DNA of 64,000 bases, taken from Hermodice carunculata. Lineage: Eukaryota > Annelida > Polychaeta > Eunicida > Amphinomidae. The notes below the pieces were generated by a model. It was not told the origin of the DNA and did no database searches. It worked only from the letters and a program-made list of their open reading frames with translations. The translations under genes and the position numbers were made by a program. Shown in pieces: positions 36,901 to 48,900 of this stretch. The stretch covers positions 135,042,763 to 135,106,762 of the forward strand of contig OZ026612.1 in the NCBI GenBank assembly GCA_964020975.1, given 5' to 3'. The stretch's first letter is position 1, and each line of letters opens with the position of its first letter.

Positions 36901-39900
36901 TCCGAGCCAAGCTCATGTCCATGTACCTAGGGTGAACGACCCACCTGTAACCATTTTTGGTTGGCCGTGGGGTGGTCGCATACAGCAGATACTACTGTAC
37001 AAGCCATCTGAATCAATCGACACATAGAAGATGGAAACTCTGATGGACTTGTAAAATCTTCTGTAATGTAATACATGTATATTACACAGTAGGTTTCAGA
37101 CTGAAAGTCCTGTCTAACACACCCAGTGCCTGGCAAACTTGGGCCCAACCAATCCCATAAGCCTATGCTCAGCAACAAGTGTGCAATCTTTTTAATAAGG
37201 GTGGATCATCATTGTCAAGAATGGGATTTCGTTGAAGACATTCTGAAACACATTTTAGTTTGCTCTACATCCCCTGTTATATCAGAGAAAGTTGAGACAA
37301 AACACCCACAAAACAATCAACCCATTGCAGACACTTTGCCACAAAACATCATCAAGGCCTATGTCTGATGGTTCAGATGTAAGAATACATCCCCACCCTA
37401 CCAAAGCTGAGAAAAAGAGTCACCAAATCTCCACAGGGAAGACTTTTGGATCCACCAGTAGTTCACAATAGAACTGTTTGGCACAAATGTCATGACAAAA
37501 TAAACATATGAAGGCTGGCTTACTGAGTCTTATCCTAAAATATGAATTTCTCGAGCTCATTTTCATTCACAATATTTTATAATCCAAACAGAAACAAAAA
37601 ATACTCCAAACAATTTTCTCACTACATTATTCATACCTCCATATCCCATGCTCTTTATGCAAAGCATTCATGTTTCCCTATGTCTACCATTGGCTAAGTT
37701 TTTTTACTATAATAACACACAGTAATAGAGAACGAAATACATGCAACAGAGTCTGTCACTCCCACAGCTAACACATATCAAGGCCCAAGACGTGAAATCA
37801 TGCACAAATACCGGAAAGGTCACACTAACAAGTCCAGATTGACAGTTACCCTGTACACATGATTCCAGGGTTCAATGTCAGGCCACATACATAAAAAATG
37901 TCACCAAGACCTTTACTCCCTCACAGTGTTATAGTAATGAACAACCGTCATCAGTCAGTCTCTGGTCAGCCTCATAGGTCACAAAACATCTCAAGGCATC
38001 ATTCACAAATCTCAACCAAATTTTTTTTTTCCAGCTGAGGTTTCCTGTGAGGCATTTACCTGGTTAACTTTTACATTAAAGATATCAAGAAATTTTAACT
38101 TGAGGCACGAAATGCCACACATCATGTAATTATGAATGAATACATCAGCAGTTGCCCTACAACCTCTTGGATGTAAGGGATATCGCGTTTCTCAACATGC
38201 ATCTCGGGTTTCAGTTATGCAAAACACAAGCCCTATCTTAAGGGCCCACTTTTTGAGTGTCCAGCAGCTCAACCTTAGACAGATTTAACTGTTTGTGAGT
38301 CCCAAACCTGCATTCATGACATCTTTAAGTCCCCAACATATCAGTTCCTACCTTTCTCCAACATTGTGAGTCCCTCCTGCCAGGCAGCCATTACAACAGT
38401 AAAGACAGAGATGGCCGATGCTAGCGAGTTTTCTCGTCCCTCGACTCCAACAATGTCATCCTCGCATATAAATTTGAGATAGCTCAGTAAAATTGTGGTC
38501 AGCTGGTCTGCATACTCCACTGAGACAGAGAAATTAGACATTTCTATCTGCATCATGCCATTTTTATATCGTAAGGGACAACACTTTTACGGCTACACCA
38601 TGTCTGTGCTCAAAGACATACATGTAGTAACAGCCGTATGTGTATACACAATGTGTCTGTGCTCATAGACATACATGTAGTAACAGCCGTATGTGTATAC
38701 ACAATGTGTCTGTGCTCATAGACATGTATGTAGTAACAGCCGTATGTGTATACACAATGTGTGTGTGTGCTCATAGACATACATGTAGTAACAGCTGTAT
38801 GTGTATACACTATGTGTCTGTGCTCATAGACATACATGTAGTAACAGCCGTATGTGTATACACAATGTGTCTGTGCTCATAGACATGTATGTAGTAACAG
38901 CCGTATGTGTATACACAATGTGTGTGTGTGCTCATAGACATACATGTAGTAACAGCCGTATGTGTATACACTATGTGTCTGTGGTCATAGACATACATGT
39001 AGTAACAGCCGTACGTTTATACACAATGTGTCTGTGCTCATAGACGTACATGTAGTTACAGCCATATGTCTACTGTACCCTTTTTGTCACAAGATTCAGC
39101 ATTTCAAAACAGTTTGAAATTATTACAGTGAAACCTGTCTCTTGTGGACACCTCTGGGACTGGCAAAAAGTGTCCACAGTTGGCAGGTGTCCACAACAGA
39201 CAGGTGATTTTAACAAGAATATTGACCATTCGATCATGGATATAACTGTCCACAAGGACAGGTTTTACTGTATGTGAAAGGATAAACGTGATCTGATAGC
39301 AGTCAGCTTGTAAATTTAGTTTGAACTGTCAACTTATTACGTGTGCATACAGACTCATAGCTGAGATCTATAAAGTGGGAAGGGGACTGTGATAAAGTTA
39401 GCAAAGACTCCATTAAGTCTGAAAGACCAGAGTAATTATAATAATTTTGTGACAAACACAGAAGATGTCTGCAAAAATAATACAAATATGCACAGGATTT
39501 ATTGGTGGAGGTATACACAGATACTGGGGAGTATACAGAGAAGATATAAATAGATGAACAGCAATGAGTAGCAAGCGATCGTATTTTACCCATGGCATGC
39601 ACTCCCTGCTCAGACGTGGACATCAGTTGGAAGGTGTGGATGAAGGTATCCAGTGTGTCACTGCTGTGGCCACTGTCAACAAACCAGACACTGACATCTT
39701 CAAATAATCAAGTCAACAAATGTATCCAGTTTTACCCAATGGAAAAAAATAAATACCAAGTTATATGTTACATGTACATGTATTATCCTACCCTAAAACT
39801 AAGGGTTGAATGGGCTACTATGGACTACAGCTGGATTTTTATGCCCAGCCAGAGGTTATTTGTGAGTTAAAGTGGATTGTGGAAGGATTTGTCTTGTAAA

Positions 39901-42900
39901 ACAAGGGTTTAACATTGCATGGAAACAAGTTCCCTGATAAATGTGCCTCGCTCAACACACCAATCCTTAAAGCCCTGATTTAAGACTGAGTCAACAGCTT
40001 TCGTCGGGGCACTTTGTGCCCATAGCGCACAAAGTGCCCCGGTGAAAGCTGTTGACTAAACCTACTTTCTGCCTTAGACTAGGCTTGCTGGTATTTGAAT
40101 GAAAGGTACCTTCATGAGGAATTTGAATATTTTAACCATTGTATGTTTAACGGTAATGAGAAATCGACAATAGCCATGATTAGCACTTAAAGGGTAAATG
40201 TAAATGCAACCAAATCTCTCTGCATGGGACTGTCTGAGATACAGGCTTATATTATCCCTTGCCTGCATTCAAGGATGTATGGCAGCCAAGTAACCTGGAT
40301 ATGTGGATATAAAGATAGACACCTACCTGACCTGTTTGATGGCCTCCAGGATGGCCTGTACCAGGTCTGCTGTCCCCCAGCTCAAACACCAGTTCTCATC
40401 TACATCCATCAATTTGTCCACCAGCTCAGCAGTGTTGTGTAGCAAGTCATCTGCAAATACATATAAAACAGCAGATCTTATTCTTTCACAAATACATCAT
40501 AAGTAAGTTTCTTGATTAGTAATTTGCATAAATTTCCAATGTTTTGTTGCTTGGTTGTTTTCCTGATGCGAAGAGCATCCATTGGCATATGCTGCCAGCA
40601 TATTTTCTGCTCAAATCTTATCTGTCCTCCAAATGTGACCCTGGCAAGATATATTAATTTGTTTCAACTGACTATGGCTAGATACAATGTTTACTGTCTT
40701 TAAATTTGGTAAACTACATTTTTTATAAACAATGAAGGCTTTCTACATGTTATATTAAGTAACAGCATTTATTAAAACATGGAAAATATTGATTGTTTGT
40801 GTATGTATGTACAGTGCACAGTATACACATACATGTATATGTATATAATATAAATACATATATACACACAGGAAAGACAATGCATTATTTACATTTGGTA
40901 GCAAATTAACCAAACTTTGACAATGACATACTGTGAAGTGTAATTTAACATTGTGCACTCAACTCATTTATGTACACAAAAAATGACTTTGTTTTACTCA
41001 AACCAGAATGCACTGAATTTCATTTTTTTCAAACTTTTACTACTGTTTGTCTATTGGCAAAGCTATACACAGGGAACATGACAAAAAATATTAACTAGCA
41101 ACTCACTGTTTGTTGAACTTTTGAGAATGAACTTGATATTGGTAAATACAGACTGTGTGTCTCTGATGGCCGTCAACCATTGCTGCTGACATGTGGAGTT
41201 TGAGATGCTGACATGCAGAAACCTGAAACATAGATTTATTTCTGTATAATGGCTGGTATAGGAGGACGGGATTCTACAGCATGTGCACTACTCACAGCAT
41301 CTTGTTTCAATATTCTTAGTGTGTGTGTGTGGGGGGGGGGGGGGGGAGGGAAGAGCCTCTTGCCAACTCACCCAACCCTCCTGCCAACATGGCAGCTCAA
41401 TGTAAACTGAAACATGCAATCAGGGTTTTCATTTTAAATTTAAGTACTGGATGGAAGAGGAAAAGTGGAGGGTGGAAATAAAGTACATGTATTGGCAATG
41501 CATTTTTATGTTATTTTCTTGAAAGTAGGAGGCGCATCTTATATGTTTAGACAGGCAAATGCACCTCCTGCTTCCTTTTTTTGAAAACACTGTGCAATGT
41601 GTGAATTACTGAATCCAGTCAGTCATTACACTGATTTAAAGGTGTTGTTTTGCTTGATTAGATAACCCAACACAGTGCTCCAGGAAATGGTAAAACTATT
41701 CTGATTGAAAAAGCATTGTTTTCAATACATTCAATTACAAATGCTGACAAATGAGTGAAACTAGAACTGGCAACACCTCTGAATGTGCAACCCAAATCTG
41801 CATGCCAAGTTTTAATCCCCCCACAAAGTATTCATTAGTGATCAGGTCAACTGAGCACATCTTTTAAGAAGCATTAGTAAAGTGTGTGGCAGAGCTCTAC
41901 ATGACTTGGGATCCCTGGACGCAGGGCACAATTGAAGTTAAGGTTTGTGTCACGTAACACCAGATCATTACACCACTTTGTTCATCAGCCATGGATTTAG
42001 TTTGAACAGGAGACAAGCAGTTGGCATCTTGATGATATGAGTATGATAAGCAGGTATACAATGTTTTAAATTCTTTCTGTTACAGGCTTTGGACTGGATC
42101 AACAGGTTCCCTCCACACGTGTTGTGTGCAATGGTAAACCTGGGCCATTTTTTTCCCTCTGGAACTACAGCTTTGCTGGTACTTAAATGACTTTTTTTAT
42201 TAGTAATTTAGATTAGAAATCTTTATATATATTCAAATGAGTAGAACTTGTGTTGTGACTGGCAGGCAAATGGTTAATGTGACTGGCAGGCAAAGGATTA
42301 ATATGACCAGCAGGCCATGGGTTAATACCCTTGTCCATAACTTGGTGGCAGGGGGATCAACATCAAGATTATCAACACTTGCAATGAATCTCAGTGAGAA
42401 TTACCAGCATGTCTTAGTACTGAAGCAGAAACATACAAAAATCCAACAGATGCCACTGCATATTGCAACATAGGAATCTGTGTTATTAAATGTGATGAAT
42501 TTTGTTTCATAATTGTCTTTTCGTGAATGATTAAAGCAGTTCTCACCTTGTGGTTTCCACCAGGGTGGGTGTGTCTGGTGTTTCTAGCAGCAGCAAGATA
42601 AGGTCTCTGTAACACACAAAGAGTTCTTCATATCACCATGTGTTAGAAGATTACACACTTCCAGTCAAGCAGGCACACAAGCCTGTGTCTACTATCAATG
42701 TATGAAGTTACATTTCTTTCTGCATCAATCTGGTATGGAACATCCAAGATGATACATTTTCACCCTTTCCCAGTTACAGTGACTCAGTCGACAGCTTTCC
42801 TTACCAGGGATCTCTCCAATGCCAAGGAAAACTGTTGACATGGAGCCTGTTGCCCTAACAGGTCACAGATTTCTCATTCATAGTACTTTCAATTTACGAG

Positions 42901-45900
42901 AAATTAAAGCAAAAACTAAGATTTAAGCAGATTCCAATATATCCAGGTGCTTTTGGATGACTCGAGTAGGAAAGGATCACAATGTCTTCCTAAGCAGGCG
43001 GAAAGCCAACTGTTCCTTGTAGGATTGAGACAACTATCACCCTCTGACATTTACAACTGCTCAATCAACAATATCATGGCTCACATGTGTACATTGCAAC
43101 ATTAAAAACTTACTTATCTATCTTCAACTAAAATTACAAGACTTTTGGATGTTCCTGAAATTCATGACTATGTCAAGGAAAGCTGTTGACTTGGGTCATC
43201 TTTTATCTTTAGGTCTCATCTACAATTCGCATTCAAAATGCTTCTCATTATTGTTAAATTCAGCCAAAACACTGAAACCAGACGATATTTAACCACCTGC
43301 CGGTTTTGGACAGTTTAAAGCACCAAGATGTCAAATAGTCATCTGCTTCATTGCTTTTTCTTAAATTCTTCACATAAAGAAAAAGTTTTGAATAAGAATT
43401 TTAGATGAGATGCATCAAGATAAGATGAGATCTATCAAGATAAGATGAGATATATCAAGATAAGATGAGATATATCCAGATAGCAGCTCCTCATAATAAC
43501 CTACACTAAGACAAGCTGTCGAGTCAGTCATAATCTTATCATGACAGGATTATCATATTCAGTCTATTAGGGGCACATACCCATTTTTCAAAGAAATGAT
43601 CCCTTGATTTCATCGATAAAGTATATTTTCATGTTCAGTTCTAGTCCACCGCAGTTTTTTTGGCCATATTATGCATACTGCATACAGTAAGTTCTCTTAG
43701 TACTGTACATCAACACTGCGAACTACACATCGATTCCCTGATTAACATACACGTATAACTTAGCCCACAAATATGGTATCATGCATCATCTTCACCACAG
43801 AAATATATGCCCCAACAGGTCCATACACAGTCTACACATTCTGTGAAAAAAAGACACACACACATATTATATATGTATACATGTAAGTATATGTATACAC
43901 ATAATATACACGTATATGTACACATGTGTAAATGCACAAACACACAACTATATCTCAACTTGCAAACGATTTCAACACTGACATGAGCTTCTCATTGGCT
44001 GCTATGGCATTGCAGACCTCATCATCACAGGCCATGTTTCCCAGTATACCAATGCAGATCTCCTACAAGAAAACAGGATAGACTCATGGATACAGACAAT
44101 CTATCTATTTCCCATACTGTAATTCAGGTCACTTTGAACTAAGATGTGGACAAACTTGGATGGTGGCTCCAAAATACATGTCACATAAGATCTTTCAATG
44201 TTCATGTGGTTTATAATGCCAAAAATGGGGAAATCTTAAAAATTAGCTCACTGTTTTGAGCGCACCTGATACCATCAGAAATCAGACATAAACATTCCAA
44301 ATAATGAACTGTACATGTATTTATTGCTTTGAAATTATTGCAAACACTTGACTTATTAATTTACACATTAAAGTAGTGCAATATATCTATCAGGTACTCT
44401 TTTAAATTCCACGTCATTGAGAAAATTCAAACTGAGTGAATTAGCAATAAAATTACCTCCCTCTAACTTAAAAGTGCCAAGATAATAACAAATTGACTTT
44501 AAGGTTTTCATAAAATAAGTGAATATTCACTTATACATGAATGAATGACAAGTCCAAAAAATGAGGTGTCCCAACAACTAAGCTATCAAGACCAGAAAAT
44601 TACATATTAATAAATGCATGACATTTTCATGTTCTTTTGCTGTCAACATCAAAACCAAGACTTACAGTTGCTCTTGGGGCCCTTGACCTTGTAATGACTC
44701 CTGTCAAAATGTCAATGGCATTGAACTCTTGTAGGAATGCAACAACCTCCTGGGAAAGAAAAAAAACACAACAAAAGAACATATTTAGCTACCACCTTAA
44801 AAAGCCTTTGCCACACATAGAAAAGAATATATCATGCACACGTGTGATCATTGTAATCAGTAGAAGTAAATTTTAGTGATCCATTCTGGAGACATTTGTT
44901 AATTGTAGGACAAGAAATTCAAAGAAAATTGACCCTGCTGACCTTGAAATTGGGTCAAGGTCATTGTTGTTTGAACCAACTGACCTTTATAAGAGCAATC
45001 AACTGTAAAAGTTTTGTAATACCAGCTTATATGGTTCTTGAGATATCTAGCACAAAAAATTATGAAAATTGATCCAGTGACCTGGTCATTGTTGTTTGAA
45101 GTCAATCAACTTTAAGGGTACTCAACTGTAAAAGTTAAGTGATACTAGCTTTAATATGTGGTTCTCAAAATGTCTCCTGCAAGAAATTAAGAGAATTGAC
45201 CCAATGACCTTGCAATTGGGTCAAGGTCATTGTCCTTCAAACTTGATAATATTCTCATAAGGATGATGCAACTGTAAAAGTTTTATCATCCTAGCTTATC
45301 TGGCTCTCGAGATATTGCATACAAGAAATCCAGAGATATTGACACCGGTCACCCACCTAGCTTTCACGATATCATGCGGTAACTGATGGACATATTTAGA
45401 TGCACCCACAGTGCAGGCTATCACAATACTTGAGTAATCAACTATAAACGTTTAGTCATACTACCTTAAATATCTGGTTATCAAGATATCCAGCACAACA
45501 AATTAAAAGACCTGGTGGTGACATTGAAATTGGGTCAAGGTCATTGTCCTTCAAACTTGATGTAGACTCAAGGGTGATCACCTATAAAAAGTTTCCTGAC
45601 CTAAGCTTCAGTGGTCCTCAAGATATCATGTGCGAGAAATTCAGAGATCATTGACCTTGGTGACTTTGAAATTGGGTCACGGTCATTGTCCTTCACACTC
45701 AATGTGGAGTCCTGTAAGAGTGATCAACTACCAAAGTTTTGTGATCCTAACCCACAAAGTAATTGAGATATTGCATGGAAGAGATTTACATGGATGGCTA
45801 TACACATGGACGCAGAGACTTAGCACATCAAAATACCACCAGGGCCTTTTAGGGCCATGGGATACAAATTAGCATTTACTGTTTTAAATTTGAATCAATA

Positions 45901-48900
45901 TACATGCAAGGTACAAAAATCCACATGGGCCACACACATGATAGACTTTGTGTCTACCTTCTCTACAATCTGGTAGCAGTGCCTGACATTTGTGTGACTA
46001 CTTGACATTTTGTGCAACTCCTCATTTTGATTCCATGGAAACCTTCAACTATTTCCTCAACATTTCAGACACAAAAAACAGGGCTTATAAAAAAAAAATG
46101 AATGTATAGATATACATATACATGTATGCTGAAAACTGTCACAAATGGTAGATCTTTAAACATGGCTCCACAATAGTCTTGATCCGGTAACAAACATGGA
46201 CATTGACAAATATTTTGAGGTACATAACATGTATACTCACACTGTTCATGGACATATCCCAGAGTTTACACAACTCATCCTGCAGAGGTTCATCCAAATC
46301 GACACCAGCCTCTGTGTCGGCCAAGTCCTCCTTGCTCTCATTAGCATTGTCTACTGCCTAGTGCATGAAACCAAGAACACTCAAAAAACAGTTATCTTTG
46401 ACCAAGCAACATTTGACATCTTTGACTAAGCAACATTTTGGCATTTTTAACTAAACAACATTTGACATCTTTGGGTAAGCAATGTTTGGCATTTGTGAAG
46501 GACCCCAACAAGCAGAGGAATAAACACAAAATCTAAAGTGTGTCGGGTAAAACAAAGTCCGATTTTTATCATATCAAGGGTACAAGCTGAAAAGGAGAAA
46601 AAAGGCCTTGAGATAAAGTGTCTTTTGAAGACCTTTTTTTCTACGTATCCTTGCCTGTAGACTCCCCTTTTTGAAGTTCCACATTCTTTGCTCTTTATTT
46701 TGGAATATACACATATATATATTCTTTATTCATCCATGAAAAAGTACATACATAGAGGAAATGTTGATGAAATATATACAAGCAATCTGAATGAAGTGAA
46801 CAAAATTTATATTATCACATCATAGTACAAAAAAAATGCATTAGTTGACTCTAATTAAGGCAATATTTGACCGATTCTGGATAATTTTGTTCATTTTGAG
46901 ATTATGGAGACATTTTGGTAGACATATAAATTGCCTATCACATGTCCAAATTTAGTTGTTCTAGCCCCAATACAATCTGAACAAAATACTTTCAATGTTA
47001 ACATAGTGGTCAATGGACCATGTTAACCTTTGTATCTTGATTACTGACAATAAGAAACTGCTGTAAAATGTCAGTTTCACATGGATTTTTCTCGAAAACG
47101 AATTATCTAATTTTAATCAAATAAAATCTGATTTACTCTAAAAACTTATCTGCAGCAAAAACATATCAAAGATTTTCTAAGAAATGATCAGTTCTTCTTA
47201 AAATGCATATCAAAATGAAGAAAATCACAAACTTATAAATTTCACAAAACAACCAAATGTTTTCCAACTTTTGTATCACCATTGTAAACAAACAGATAGT
47301 TATGAAAAATCCCTGATTTGTTTTTCAGATACATGTGTTGAGATTATAAAAGCATAAAATTGACCATTTTATCCTGAATATGAAATATCTAAAATTTCAC
47401 AAAAAACACTTTTTGTGCTTATATAGAAGCTTTGAACTTTGAGTTCCATCTTTAGTGGAGACAGATTCTGAAAAAATTTGCTGTCAATTGAGTATATGTT
47501 TATTATGTCAGGGATCCATGTTTCTGTGATATTTGGCCTAAAAGTGAAGCCACTTTTCCTGGTTGGACGTTATCTTAAGAAAAACACCATGAAATACAGC
47601 ATCAGCTTCTTAACTTTTCAGTATGAACAGGCTTAATTACATGTACTATTATTTCTGGTTTAGTTCAGAAATCCCAATCACTCTTTTGTAACCATCTAAC
47701 CCCATGGCCCATGAAACAACTGCATTATATTTAGACTGTATGTGCATATACTAACCATAGACAAGCTATGAAAAGCTAGTACTTTTAAGAATATCTATAC
47801 TATCATCAATTATTTTACGAAAACTTGAAAAGTGCCCATAGGACACAGATGTAATTATCTGTATCACCACTTGGAAACAGTAAAGGGATGTCATAAGAAA
47901 AAAAAAATCAGTTGAAATGAACAAAAGTAAAGTATCATACAAGGTACACATGTGACTGCAATAAATTTAATAAACCTTGACAGGGTCTCTGCACATTGAA
48001 GTAAGTCCAATATAAACCTTTCTTGATTTCAACTGATGATGTTGTTTCTCACTTCTTTAACTGTCTGTGATTTATTGTCTCACTATTGTAACGAGAACTG
48101 GATGTGGCACAGACAATGGTCATCTGCACTAAATCAAGGACAGTGTACAGACACACAGACTGAGTAACAACCCTGTAAAGTTTCATGACTGTAGGTCAAA
48201 TTGTTATGGAGATACCCATGACAAGTTTCATGTCGGACATGATACGAACAATAGTAATTTTCAGTAAATCAAGGGTGGTGCACACACACAGACTGAGATA
48301 CAGACACAAAATCCCAGGTGTACATGTACATCTTCATATACTGATTAGTAATCCTATGATATTTCAGAACTGTAGATTAAATAGTTTTAAAGATATGCAT
48401 GGTACAAGTTTCATGTTGGACATGGGGCAGACAATGGTAACTTCCACTAAATGTTAGAAATTAACGACAAATTTCAGTAAGTGATTGTCAAACTGAGGAA
48501 TATTAATTCTGACCTAAGTTTTTTAACATCACTGAAAATTTCAAATGTATGACTGAAATGCTTTTTGAAATACTGCCACTTGAAATATGGCTCATCCATG
48601 TGAACAATAAGCATTTTTTCGCAAATGACCCTTTCCCCCCTTGAAGCTCATAAAACGTGAACAGTCAGTGCCAGATAGGAGTGACAGGACCCCCAGAAAA
48701 TGGGGGGAGGGAGAGAAGATTTTTGTCACAGAGATCTGATGGATATGGGTAGACAGACATGTATGGATCATCCAGATTCTATCAAAAAATAAATAAGCAC
48801 CAGAAAAGGTGCAGGTCACATCATGAGATCGAGCTCAAAGTCCAAAGACAGGCTGAGAAAAATGCTAGAAACAAATGTTAGCCCGATTTTTTTTTTTTTT

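Larger units (their letters stand above)
38520..39589 (-). other. SAAL1: SAAL1 intron with a 53-bp array and a MITE
   Basis: Roughly half of this 1.07-kb intron is tandem array (38595-39066), and a MITE sits at 39126-39270. Confidence 0.85.
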
